Shown here: positions 33,905 to 42,297 of the stretch, piece after piece
Layout of the letters: each line of letters starts with the position of its first letter
Position numbering within the stretch: the stretch's first letter is position 1
Origin: Pseudobdellovibrio sp031428275
Lineage (GTDB): Bacteria; Bdellovibrionota; Bdellovibrionia; Bdellovibrionales; Bdellovibrionaceae
NCBI GenBank assembly: GCA_031428275.1
Contig: JANPPC010000010.1
Span: 62,001 to 126,000, forward strand
Direction: 5' to 3'
DNA length: 64,000 bases
Notes under the pieces: model-generated
Databases searched by the model: none
What the model was told of the DNA's origin: nothing
What the model saw: the letters and a program-made list of their open reading frames with translations, nothing else
Position numbers and translations under genes: made by a program

Positions 33905-34398
33905 GCTTTTAAAGCGGCCTCGATGTCTTTTACGATATCTTTTGGTTCAGTTGTGGGTGCATAACGTTTTAACACCTGACCATCGCGGCCGACCAAAAAT
34001 TTGGTGAAATTCCATTTAATCATCTCGGTTCCTAGTAAACCCGGAGCACTTTCTTTTAAGTATTTATAAACGGGGTCAGCCCCTGCGCCGTTTACCTCTA
34101 CCTTGCCTAAGACGGGAAAGCTTACGCCGTAGTTCAATGAACAGAAGCTTTGTACCTCTTCGTTCGAGCCTGGTTCTTGGGCGCCGAACTGATTGCACGG
34201 AAAACCCAAGATCGTGAACTGTTTTTCTTTTTTCATGTTATAGACGTCTTCTAAGCCCGCGTATTGCGGTGTGAAGCCACATTTACTAGCTACGTTAACC
34301 ACTAACACCACTTTATCTTTGTGCTGGGCCAATTCGTATGATTTACCGTTCGTTGCTTTAACCGTATAATCGAAGAATGATTTTTTTGATTTTGCCAT
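33901..34398 (-). CDS. Glutathione peroxidase family protein
   Basis: 165 residues from ATG 34398; the longer form adds residues unlike the family. Thioredoxin fold; reduces hydroperoxides. The peroxidatic residue is cysteine (NVASKCGFTPQY), as in bacterial non-seleno enzymes. The Gln (FPCNQFGAQEPG) and Trp (IKWNFTKFLV) of the catalytic set are present. Such enzymes often use thioredoxin in place of glutathione. The 3' end overlaps the Fic gene tail to tail. Confidence 0.94.
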   Translation of the reverse strand: MAKSKKSFFDYTVKATNGKSYELAQHKDKVVLVVNVASKCGFTPQYAGLEDVYNMKKEKQFTILGFPCNQFGAQEPGSNEEVQSFCSLNYGVSFPVLGKVEVNGAGADPVYKYLKESAPGLLGTEMIKWNFTKFLVGRDGQVLKRYAPTTEPKDIVKDIEAALKA

Positions 34399-34487
34399 AG
34401 GCGTGATAGTAGAGTGCTTCTGATTTTGTGTAAACGGGTACGGCGTCATAATTTTTTGTTTTGTGTCTCACGACGATACATTCTAAC

Positions 34488-34514
34488 TCAAGTCTTGTAC
34501 TGAGATGACCGATA
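34488..34514 (+). promoter_or_regulatory. Sigma-28-like promoter
   Basis: TCAA (34488-34491), exactly 15 bases, then GACCGATA (34507-34514). This fits the FliA pattern T(A/C)AA-N15-GCCGATAA with one mismatch in the core. A start site near 34521 would leave a leader of only about 12-18 bases before the coding region. Confidence 0.45.
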
Positions 34515-34532
34515 GGTATTTATGAGGTGTCT

Positions 34533-36491
34533 ATGGGAATGAAGACTTCAAACTTAGCTATTCTATTTGCTGCTATCTGCTTTAGTTTTTCTAACGCTTG
34601 GGCCGGAGCAACAGGCTCTTTTGCAGATGAAGTTCCAGCCAATAGAGTTACCGAAAGCTACGGTAAAATACAGAAAAATACTCCGAGCAAATCAGCATCA
34701 GCATCAAATTATGTCGTTAGTTGTCCTGTTAGCACTTTAAGCTATTGTCTTAAAGATAATATTCGCGCCCAAAAATGCGTAACCGCAACAAGTGATTCAC
34801 AGGCTGCATCACGCTGTGGAACTCGGTCTTACTGGTATGTGGGTAGTGGTAACAAGTATGGAGTTACCTCTTCGTTTGCGAATGTTTACATGTGTTCTAA
34901 TGATGGTTCTAAAAAAGAAATTTGCCTTTCGAACGCGAGCACATCCAAATTAAGCTGGGAATCAGTCTCTAACTCAGACGGTAACTGTTATCAAACTGAT
35001 AATAACGAAAAGAAGATCTGTGATTTTACCGCGATGGCTCATACCGTGGCCTCTGACGTTGCGGCAACTAAAGTAAACTGTGTCGACGGAAAAATCAATA
35101 ATCCCAACACGAATGATAAAACCAACCAGTGTATTTGTGATTCACAAAATGGGTACATCGATGGACCAAATAACACCTGTAAGCCAACAAACGCTGCGGC
35201 TGTGGCCTCTTCTTCTGCATTGGTGAAATGCGTTGATGATCGCATGGCGGCTGCTCAGCAGTGTGTTACCCAAGCCAACGAAACCAAAAAGATTTGCGAA
35301 AAACATAAGGGTGAGAATAGCACCGTCGATGGAATTTCAACGGCCGCTCAAACAATTTTCGGCGGCTTGCAAGCGAAGGGCGCAGCAGATGCTAGGTCGG
35401 GTGCAGCTAGTTCTTCACAGCTTTGTGCGATCGCAAGCTTAGCTTCTAGCGGTACGGCCTCTTTACTGAGTGGGTTCAGAGAAGATTGTTCTAGTGACCA
35501 ACAAAAGTGTGCCAAAGTTTGTAGTGAGTATACTTCTAAAAAATTAGAAGAAATTTGCGGATCAATGGCGAAAACTTTAATTAATAATTATGAGATGTCA
35601 GATTCAGATAAACGCTATCTTGCAAATAATCAGACCGAACTGAACAAGGCTTTAGAGCCCGCAGATACTTATTGTTCTGTGACTGCAAAAGAAGAAAATG
35701 ACTTATTAACTTCGGCTTTAGGCAATGCATTAAAGTCGCAAGCGGCCGCGCAAAATTGCGTGTGCCAGACAACAACTTCTGCGGGCGATTGTATGCCATC
35801 GAGTGAAGCTTGTTTGGCTAATCCGTCATTAAATGGTTGTTCGACAAACCCTTACGCAATTAACTGCTCAATGGGGGCTAGTGATTACAGCACTCCGAAC
35901 TGTGTGTGTTTGCGTGACCCTAGTTCGCCGAGCTGTAAGGCGGCGTTAACTGCGAATGTGAATGCGATGGGTTCGGGTATTAAATCAAATGGCTCTGATG
36001 CTTCTAACTTTGCCGGAGGCGGTACGTTAGGCGATACGGGAGGTTTCGACGGAGCAATTGATTTAAGTTCACCACGTGGCGCTTTCTCTGGAGATCTTTC
36101 AGGTAAAAGTTCAAGCCTGAACCCAATGGGCGAACCACTCAGCGGTGGTGGCGGTTCACTGGGTGGTGGTGGCGGTGGCGGAGGCGGTTCATCTGAAAAG
36201 CCAGCGGCTGGTCCCGAAGAAGAACAGTCTGCACTGGGCGGGGCTTTTAGTAGTCTTAAATCAATGATGGGATCCGTTTTTGGCGGTGGTAAAAATGCCG
36301 GCAACGGAAGTACTAAATCGAGCACCGGTTCTACATTTGACCCAAGCAAGTTTAGTAACCCCAGAGGTTTACGCGGCATCGCGAGCGGAACAGGTATGGG
36401 ATCTAAAAATATGGATATCTTTAAGATGATTAAAACTCGTCACGTCGATCGTGATAAGGCAGGTACTTTTTTTGATCCTTCGTATAAGTAG
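34533..36491 (+). CDS. Large Cys-rich, Gly-rich secreted protein
   Basis: 652 residues from ATG 34533 (GAGG upstream; ATG 34539 also possible). A signal peptide (ending SNAWAGA) is followed by a domain with many spaced cysteines (about 60-450), including EGF-like stretches such as CICDSQNGYIDGPNNTC, CVCQTTTSAGDC and CVCLRDPSSPSC. A helical segment (220-340) separates the Cys clusters. From about 480 the chain is Gly/Ser-rich with runs of glycine (GGGGSLGGGGGGGGG), then a basic tail. It is probably secreted or surface-held with many disulfides. I do not recognise a family or function. A sigma-28-like promoter and a terminator that lies inside lysC bracket it. Confidence 0.65.
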   Translation: MGMKTSNLAILFAAICFSFSNAWAGATGSFADEVPANRVTESYGKIQKNTPSKSASASNYVVSCPVSTLSYCLKDNIRAQKCVTATSDSQAASRCGTRSYWYVGSGNKYGVTSSFANVYMCSNDGSKKEICLSNASTSKLSWESVSNSDGNCYQTDNNEKKICDFTAMAHTVASDVAATKVNCVDGKINNPNTNDKTNQCICDSQNGYIDGPNNTCKPTNAAAVASSSALVKCVDDRMAAAQQCVTQANETKKICEKHKGENSTVDGISTAAQTIFGGLQAKGAADARSGAASSSQLCAIASLASSGTASLLSGFREDCSSDQQKCAKVCSEYTSKKLEEICGSMAKTLINNYEMSDSDKRYLANNQTELNKALEPADTYCSVTAKEENDLLTSALGNALKSQAAAQNCVCQTTTSAGDCMPSSEACLANPSLNGCSTNPYAINCSMGASDYSTPNCVCLRDPSSPSCKAALTANVNAMGSGIKSNGSDASNFAGGGTLGDTGGFDGAIDLSSPRGAFSGDLSGKSSSLNPMGEPLSGGGGSLGGGGGGGGGSSEKPAAGPEEEQSALGGAFSSLKSMMGSVFGGGKNAGNGSTKSSTGSTFDPSKFSNPRGLRGIASGTGMGSKNMDIFKMIKTRHVDRDKAGTFFDPSYK

Positions 36492-36523
36492 ATTTTATTT
36501 TTTAAAATAAGGTGTTGGTTAGC

Positions 36524-37708
36524 TTAGCTAATCAAAGAATGAAGCGTTTGAACCGCTTCATTCTTTTTATCAGATGAGATAAAAAAATGCGCGCTATTCA
36601 TCAGCGAAAAATTTTTTATGATTTCGATATTATGTTTAGCAAGAACCGCTTCGGCGGTTCGTAAATCGTTGTCAGTCGCCGCTTCAGAATAAGTCACAGA
36701 AACAGATGAAATTCTTTTGTTCATAATCTGGTAAGAACTTTGTTTGGTTTCAAAATTTTCAATCGCGTTCAAAACTTCTTGCGGTGCTGTAATTAAATGA
36801 CGTTTGTCTTCCGAAAATAAAAATTGTGGGCGGCCGATCTGATTTTTATTTAACAATTCAAGTAGCATCTTTGGTGCTGTATTTAAATCGGCGTGGATAT
36901 CTATGTGGAAAACCTGGCTGAACGAATTCACCGCGATTGCCTGGTGCTGCTTAAAATTAAAGTCACTGGTGACGACGGTTCCGTCTGAAATTGAATTTGA
37001 TGCCGGACCAACATACAAGGCTACATTCTTTTGCTGAGCCATTTCGACCGAACGATGGTGCAGAACTTTAGCTCCCCACGAAGTCATTTCGATCAGTTGG
37101 TGATAATTTAAATTTTTAATTGGGCGTGCGTTCATGACTAACTTAGGATCGGCGGTGTAAATGCCATCGACATCTTTAAGAATTTCGCAGCGATCTGCCT
37201 TTAGATAACCAGCCATTGCAACGGCCGATGTATCAGATCCACCGCGGCCCAGCGTTGTAATTTCTTTGGTCACTGGAGATACACCTTGAAATCCGGCTAA
37301 GATTACAACTTTGTTTTCTTGCAAGGCTTCTTCGACGCGAAAAGCTTTGACGTCGATGATATTGGCATTTACATGTGATTCGTCAGTTAAAATACCGGCT
37401 TGGCTTCCGGTAAAGCTAATCGCCGGGCAACCCAAGTCATTCAGCGCCATGCTGACCAACGACATGCTAATGCGCTCACCGACAGTTAATAACATATCTA
37501 ATTCACGTAGTTGCGGTCTGATAGAAACTTGGCGGGCCAGGTCAATTAATTGGTTCGTCGTTTGCCCCATCGCGCTAACCACTACGACCACTTGAATACC
37601 TGATTGATGTAATTCAAAAATTCTTTTGGCCGCGTGCTTGATTTTTTCTGGATCTGCCAGCGTCGCGCCACCGTATTTTTGTACAATCAGTTTTCGTTGA
37701 GTACTCAT
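36524..37708 (-). CDS. lysC: Aspartate kinase
   Basis: 394 residues; phosphorylates aspartate at the entry to lysine, threonine, methionine and diaminopimelate synthesis. The kinase domain shows VQKYGGATLADPEKIKHAAKRI, VVVVSAMGQTTNQLI, the TLGRGGSDTSAVAMA nucleotide/substrate motif and KDVDGIYTADP. The C-terminal third has two ACT-like regulatory units, suggesting amino-acid feedback. It lies 4 bases downstream of the transglycosylase gene and 17.5 kb or more from asd. Confidence 0.95.
   Translation of the reverse strand: MSTQRKLIVQKYGGATLADPEKIKHAAKRIFELHQSGIQVVVVVSAMGQTTNQLIDLARQVSIRPQLRELDMLLTVGERISMSLVSMALNDLGCPAISFTGSQAGILTDESHVNANIIDVKAFRVEEALQENKVVILAGFQGVSPVTKEITTLGRGGSDTSAVAMAGYLKADRCEILKDVDGIYTADPKLVMNARPIKNLNYHQLIEMTSWGAKVLHHRSVEMAQQKNVALYVGPASNSISDGTVVTSDFNFKQHQAIAVNSFSQVFHIDIHADLNTAPKMLLELLNKNQIGRPQFLFSEDKRHLITAPQEVLNAIENFETKQSSYQIMNKRISSVSVTYSEAATDNDLRTAEAVLAKHNIEIIKNFSLMNSAHFFISSDKKNEAVQTLHSLIS
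36537..36569 (+). terminator. Intrinsic terminator embedded in antisense lysC
   Basis: AGAATGAAGCG (36537-36547), loop TTTGAAC, CGCTTCATTCT (36555-36565) form a perfect 11-bp stem, then TTTT (total T run 36565-36569). It ends the plus-strand gene at 36491 but lies wholly within the last codons of lysC on the minus strand. Confidence 0.85.
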
Positions 37709-37712
37709 AAGA

Positions 37713-38675
37713 CTAGTCTAACGCGAATTTTTTGTTTTGATCACGAAAAAACTGACGAGCTAGATTTAAAGAACCAAGCGGTATACGTATATGATGGCCC
37801 GCAACTTCTTTCGGAATATAGCCTAGTAAAATCTCGGCGTTCATTTCTTTCATGGCTTTACGGGTAATACTTAAATGATCGGCTAACATATCTAAGTCAG
37901 TGCCGGACGGCGCCCAAGTAACTTCGTACTGAAGCGGATATTGTGCTTCAACATCACGAAATCCGTAAAGATTAGGCGCTTTTGCAATCATTAACGCCGC
38001 AAGAATTTTAGGAACATAATCTTGAGTCTCTTGCGGAAGCGCGCCTGCTTTAATCAACTGCCAATAATCATTTGTGCCGTGCTTTTTGATTTGTCGACGT
38101 AGTCCGTTCTCACCCATGTTATAGCTAGCGGCAACTAAGTACCACGAACCAAATTCGTCGCGTAAATCTTTAAGATATTTAATGGCTGCTAAAGTACTTT
38201 TTTTGATATCGCGACGTTCATCAATCCACCAAAGCTTTTTCAAACCGTAGCTTTTACCAGTGCTTTCGATAAACTGCCAAGGTCCGACGGCTGAAGCCGT
38301 ACTAACTGCCTGGGCAGAGAAACCGCTTTCAATCATAACCATATAAGCTAAATCAGTGGGTAAACCGGCTTTTTTAAGTTCGCTTTGTAATAGCGGCATA
38401 TACTTTGTTGATTTTTCTAACCAGCCACGAAAGAAAGTCTTTCCGCGAGTTTGAAAAAAACCAATCCATTGACCCACTTTTTTATTGTACGTGACCGGTA
38501 GGTCGAAAATAAAATGGTCGGTTTGGTTTGTTTGTTTGGCCTCGAGAAGTTTAAGCTTATCTTTTAAAGTTAAAGATCCGGTGGCCGCTTGGTTCTGAGG
38601 TAAAGCCGCATGGCTTAAACGACCTAAGCAAACGACGGCAAAACATAATAAGAAATTTTTAAAAGCATTTTTCAT
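37713..38675 (-). CDS. Lytic transglycosylase (SLT domain)
   Basis: 320 residues from ATG 38675 (seven further residues if ATG 38696 is used). A signal peptide (AFKNFLLCFAVVCLGRLSHA) directs it to the periplasm. The SLT catalytic domain has the acidic residue in AYMVMIESGFSAQAVSTASAVGPWQFIESTGKSYGLK and the VAASYNMGENGLRR motif, as in MltD-type enzymes that cleave peptidoglycan to 1,6-anhydro-muropeptides. The C-terminal 60 residues look like one degenerate LysM. It shares a transcript with lysC, 4 bases downstream. Confidence 0.9.
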   Translation of the reverse strand: MKNAFKNFLLCFAVVCLGRLSHAALPQNQAATGSLTLKDKLKLLEAKQTNQTDHFIFDLPVTYNKKVGQWIGFFQTRGKTFFRGWLEKSTKYMPLLQSELKKAGLPTDLAYMVMIESGFSAQAVSTASAVGPWQFIESTGKSYGLKKLWWIDERRDIKKSTLAAIKYLKDLRDEFGSWYLVAASYNMGENGLRRQIKKHGTNDYWQLIKAGALPQETQDYVPKILAALMIAKAPNLYGFRDVEAQYPLQYEVTWAPSGTDLDMLADHLSITRKAMKEMNAEILLGYIPKEVAGHHIRIPLGSLNLARQFFRDQNKKFALD

Positions 38676-38870
38676 CAAGTTTGAATAGTATCGCAAAAAA
38701 AGTATCGCTTGGTCGAGAGGACATTTTTGACAGTCGAGTTTTAACTTGATGACAATTTGCTGACAGGACCTGGTAGAACGTCCAGTTAGAAAAGCGGCTT
38801 TTCGGTTGTCAAACTCAATCCAAGTAGTCGAGATTTCTTAAACTAAACATTTGTCTAGTCTTGGCCTTGA
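38676..38870. other. Divergent intergenic region upstream of the flagellar operon
   Basis: No coding frame or RNA gene is seen. The sigma-54 promoter sits at its right end. Sigma-54 activators bind 80-150 bases upstream, which falls in this stretch, but I see no convincing palindrome. Confidence 0.4.
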
Positions 38871-38885
38871 TGGCACCTGCGTTGC
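38871..38885 (+). promoter_or_regulatory. Sigma-54 promoter of the flgFGAHI operon
   Basis: TGGCAC, five bases, TTGC (38871-38876, 38882-38885) is an exact match to the core sigma-54 (-24/-12) consensus. The GC of -12 is at 38884-38885, placing the transcription start near 38897, 19 bases before the flgF ATG. Confidence 0.85.
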
Positions 38886-38915
38886 TGAATTGTAGTAAGC
38901 AGGAGAACAGCGCAA

Positions 38916-39734
38916 ATGAGTACAAAAGGAATTTACACCGCTTTAAGTGGTTCGCTTGCTCAGACTTTGAAGATCGATACGATCGCCAATAATATCGCGA
39001 ACGTAAATACGACCGGCTTCAAGCGTGATCAGCAGACTTTTGGCGAGTACTTAACTGCGATGGAAAAAGAACCGCAAGTTATACAAGTGCCGCGTGTTCC
39101 AGCTTCGGTAGAAAGTTTTTATGACTTAAACGGCGGCGACCAAAGCTTCGTCGATGCAGTCGGCACATTTACAAACTTCGAACAAGGCAGTTTGAAACCA
39201 ACCGGTGGAAAGCTAGATGTCGCGATCGATGGTAAAGGCTTCTTCGAAGTGTCGACTCCTTCCGGAGTGCAGCTGACCCGCGCTGGTAATTTTTCAATCG
39301 ATGGTAACGGTCAGTTGGTTACAAAAGATGGAAGCCCCGTTTTATTAGAAGGCTCAAATGAAATGTCGGCCGATCAGCGCACTGCAAGATTCTCGGGAAC
39401 TTCACAAGCTTATATATCGGATGGTGGCGAAGTTTTTGATGGTGAAAGAAATTTAGGTAGAATCTCTTTGGTGCAAGTTAATAACGTAGATGCACTACAA
39501 AAAACTGGCAGTAATAACTATAAATTCAAATCGAACATGACCCCAGATGTAACCGCAATTGCAACACCAAGTCTGAAGCAAGGTTTCATCGAGACCAGTA
39601 ACGTAAATATCGTCGGTGAAATGACTGAGATGATCATGGCGCAGCGGGTATTCGAGGGAACTCAAAAAGCCATTCACGCCTACGACGCGATGGCTGATAA
39701 AATGATTAATGTAGTCGGAAGCACTAAGGCATAG
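38916..39734 (+). CDS. flgF: Flagellar basal-body rod protein FlgF
   Basis: 272 residues, proximal or distal rod component. The N-terminal rod motif IYTALSGSLAQTLKIDTIANNIANVNTTGFKRDQ and the C-terminal SNVNIVGEMTEMIMAQRVFEGTQKAI are typical of the FlgE/F/G family. FlgF is preferred to FlgG because a clear FlgG follows directly. Sheared N- and C-terminal helices form the axial coiled coil. First gene of the operon, behind the sigma-54 promoter. Confidence 0.88.
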   Translation: MSTKGIYTALSGSLAQTLKIDTIANNIANVNTTGFKRDQQTFGEYLTAMEKEPQVIQVPRVPASVESFYDLNGGDQSFVDAVGTFTNFEQGSLKPTGGKLDVAIDGKGFFEVSTPSGVQLTRAGNFSIDGNGQLVTKDGSPVLLEGSNEMSADQRTARFSGTSQAYISDGGEVFDGERNLGRISLVQVNNVDALQKTGSNNYKFKSNMTPDVTAIATPSLKQGFIETSNVNIVGEMTEMIMAQRVFEGTQKAIHAYDAMADKMINVVGSTKA

Positions 39735-39743
39735 GGGTAAAGA

Positions 39744-40529
39744 ATGATTAAAAGTTTAAATACAGCGGCCACTGGTATGTTAGCGCAGCAAACTAATATG
39801 GACACGATTGCGAATAATATCGCGAACGTGAATACATATGGTTTCAAAAAAGGCCGCGCTGAATTTGAAGACCTTGTTTACCACAATTTAAAAGAGCCCG
39901 GACAGGCTTCTGGATTAAATTCAGTTAGTCCGAACGGAGTACAGACGGGCTTAGGCGTGCGGACCGCCGCAATTCAAAAAGATTTTACGATGGGTCAAGC
40001 TATTATAACCAAGAACCCGCTAGATATCAGCATCGAAGGTTCAGGTTTCTTTCAAGTTAGAACGCCAGACGGCGATGTTGCTTACACACGAGACGGCTCG
40101 TTCAAAAAAGATGGCAACGGCCGAATTGTTGATAAAAATGGTAATTCGCTTATTCCAGAAATTATTGTTCCACAAACGGCTATTCAAGTTGAAGTTTCTG
40201 CAAACGGCGAAGTTCGTTGCATTAACGACAACGATCAGGCCGCACAAGTATTGGGTCAGCTTGATTTAGTTAATTTTATTAATCCGGCTGGTTTAAAGAA
40301 TGTCGGTAAGAACTTGTTCTTATCAACGGCCGCAAGCGGCCAGGCAAACCAGGCTCGCCCAGGTACAAGCGGAATGGGCTTTTTACAACAAGGTGAAATT
40401 GAAACAAGTAACGTAAATATTGTTGATGAAATGGTAAATATGATTACTGCCCAACGAGCTTACGAAACAAATTCTAAAGTTATTCAGACATCTGACCAAA
40501 TGTTGCAAACTGCGGTGAACGTAAAATGA
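39744..40529 (+). CDS. flgG: Flagellar basal-body rod protein FlgG
   Basis: 261 residues; distal rod. SLNTAATGMLAQQTNMDTIANNIANVNTYGFKKGRAEFEDL at the start and QGEIETSNVNIVDEMVNMITAQRAYETNSKVIQTSDQMLQTAVNVK at the end are diagnostic of FlgG. It lies 9 bases after flgF and overlaps flgA by 4 (ATGA). Confidence 0.96.
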   Translation: MIKSLNTAATGMLAQQTNMDTIANNIANVNTYGFKKGRAEFEDLVYHNLKEPGQASGLNSVSPNGVQTGLGVRTAAIQKDFTMGQAIITKNPLDISIEGSGFFQVRTPDGDVAYTRDGSFKKDGNGRIVDKNGNSLIPEIIVPQTAIQVEVSANGEVRCINDNDQAAQVLGQLDLVNFINPAGLKNVGKNLFLSTAASGQANQARPGTSGMGFLQQGEIETSNVNIVDEMVNMITAQRAYETNSKVIQTSDQMLQTAVNVK

Positions 40530-41428
40530 TAAAGTTTTTAATGATTATACCTGCTTTGATTAGTTTCTCGTTGGTTAGCTTTGCCAAAGAGCAATCTGAA
40601 TTAACATTTTCGTCAGCAATCGAAGTTTCTCCCCGTACCGAAATTTCAGCCTACGATGTGGTTGAGGCAAAAAATTTAAACGATGACGTTATCCACGAGC
40701 TTAAGAACATTCAGATAGCTGACTCTAAAACAATACGCATCGAAAAAGTTGAGTTAGCTAAGTTGTTAAGGCCTATACGTGCGCACTTTATTCTACCGAC
40801 TGAAGTAAAAATTTTACGCAGCAAAAATGCTGTTTCCCGCATGGAAGTAGAGCGTAAAATTAAGAATCACATCCGCATGACCTGCGGTGAGTGTGAAGTG
40901 CAAATTCAAGTTTCTTCTGTGCCGGCAAATCTTTCTAGTGACTGGAGTTTAGATTTAAACGTCGATATGACCAAAAGTTCAGTGATGATTCCGATCTTCT
41001 CTAGTAAACAATCTGATAAAAAAGGTTGGATCGTAGCCGAAATCAAAAGATACCAGAAAGTTCCTATTTTAAATCGTTCGGCGAAAGTCGGCGACGTATT
41101 AACTGAAGAAATGTTGGTACTTGAAAAGCGCCAAGTTACGAATCTGCGCGAAACGGCGCAAAGTATTGATTCGGTAATCGGTATGCAGGCCATTCGTTTT
41201 CTAAGCGCGGGTCAAATGATTTCATTTAACGATGTTAAAAAAGAACAAGTTATGAAAAAAGGTCAGATGGTTAAAGCCATTGTAGGCAACAATGCGTTTG
41301 AAGTATCAATGTCGGCTTTAGTTGAAGAAGCTGGGTCAATCGGCGATGTCATTAGAATTAAGAATTTAGATTCGCAAAAGATATTTGCAGCTAAAGTAGT
41401 TGAACGCGGACTTGTGAGGATTGAATAA
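40526..41428 (+). CDS. flgA: Flagellar P-ring assembly chaperone FlgA
   Basis: 300 residues with a signal peptide (LMIIPALISFSLVSFA). The C-terminal half is the SAF/FlgA domain: VPILNRSAKVGDVLTEEMLVLEKRQVT, then AGQMISFNDVKKEQVMKKGQMVKAIV and GDVIRIKNLDSQKIFAAKVVERG. FlgA acts in the periplasm to assemble FlgI into the P ring. It overlaps flgG and abuts flgH with a shared base. Confidence 0.9.
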   Translation: MIKFLMIIPALISFSLVSFAKEQSELTFSSAIEVSPRTEISAYDVVEAKNLNDDVIHELKNIQIADSKTIRIEKVELAKLLRPIRAHFILPTEVKILRSKNAVSRMEVERKIKNHIRMTCGECEVQIQVSSVPANLSSDWSLDLNVDMTKSSVMIPIFSSKQSDKKGWIVAEIKRYQKVPILNRSAKVGDVLTEEMLVLEKRQVTNLRETAQSIDSVIGMQAIRFLSAGQMISFNDVKKEQVMKKGQMVKAIVGNNAFEVSMSALVEEAGSIGDVIRIKNLDSQKIFAAKVVERGLVRIE

Positions 41429-42297
41429 TGCGAAAATTAGTTTCTATTATTTGTACAATGATTTTTCTACAAAGCTGCGCAAGCTGGTTAAGAAAGGCCG
41501 AACTTCCCCCAATAGAAGAGCCGACCGAGATCGTAAAGGCTGAAGTTAAGTCTGAATCTGTAGTGGCCGAAGCAGATGGCGAGCCTATGACAAAGTATTC
41601 AGAACTAAATAATATGGCTCCGCCGTCTGATCGCCAATACAAGCGTATGACTCGGCAAAAGATGGAAGAAGAATCAGAGCTTTACGGATCAGCGGGTTCT
41701 TTATGGAAAATGGAAGGGCAATCAAGCTTTCTATTTGCTGAAAATAAACATCGCCGAGAGGGTGATCCGACTTCAATCAAGATGGAAGGTTCAGCTTTAA
41801 AAATGGTCGAAAGTAAGGTTTCAGTCATTCAAGATTTAATGAAGACTCTAGAAGAACAAAGAATCGCAGCCGAAGAAGAAACTAAAAAAGCCGATGCAGA
41901 GAAGCTTCGTTTATCACAAATTGAAGAAGAGAAGAAGCTACGCGAAGAGCGTCTGGCGCGTGGCGAAGTTGTGCCAGAGCTAAATGCCGACATGTATGCA
42001 CCAGAACCAGAATCTGCGCAGCGTACACCTGCCGAAGCAACGCCAACAGCAAGCACCAAAGAAGAGAAAATCGATTTAAAAGATGTTGAGCTAATCCCAT
42101 CGCGCATCGTTGAAAAACGTGAAGACGGTTTGTACCGCATTCGCGGACAACAGTTTCTATCGATCAAGAAAAAGCCTTATAAAGTCATTGCGACTGCTTT
42201 AGTTCGCCAAGAAGACTTTAACGATGCGGGTGTTAGCTCAAATAAATTATTAGACGCTGAGTACGATGTGATCCACGTGAAAAGGACTGCTGAATGA
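41428..42297 (+). CDS. flgH: Flagellar L-ring protein FlgH, diverged
   Basis: 289 residues. Lipoprotein signal with lipobox LQSC (IICTMIFLQSC), as expected for FlgH. The family core GSAGSLWKMEGQSSFLFAENKHRREGDPTSIKM (about 88-120) and the C-terminal PSRIVEKREDGLYRIRGQQFLSIKKKPYKVIATALVRQEDF are recognisable. Between them sits a charged, coiled-coil-like segment (about 135-180, rich in Glu and Lys) and an Ala/Pro/Glu linker where FlgH usually has ring strands. It forms the outer-membrane ring. Position between flgA and flgI supports the call. Confidence 0.85.
   Translation: MRKLVSIICTMIFLQSCASWLRKAELPPIEEPTEIVKAEVKSESVVAEADGEPMTKYSELNNMAPPSDRQYKRMTRQKMEEESELYGSAGSLWKMEGQSSFLFAENKHRREGDPTSIKMEGSALKMVESKVSVIQDLMKTLEEQRIAAEEETKKADAEKLRLSQIEEEKKLREERLARGEVVPELNADMYAPEPESAQRTPAEATPTASTKEEKIDLKDVELIPSRIVEKREDGLYRIRGQQFLSIKKKPYKVIATALVRQEDFNDAGVSSNKLLDAEYDVIHVKRTAE

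Noticed and set aside
35885..36379. Pro-rich open frame on the minus strand
   Set aside because: It is the complement of the glycine-rich coding region of the Cys-rich protein; Gly codons read backwards give proline.
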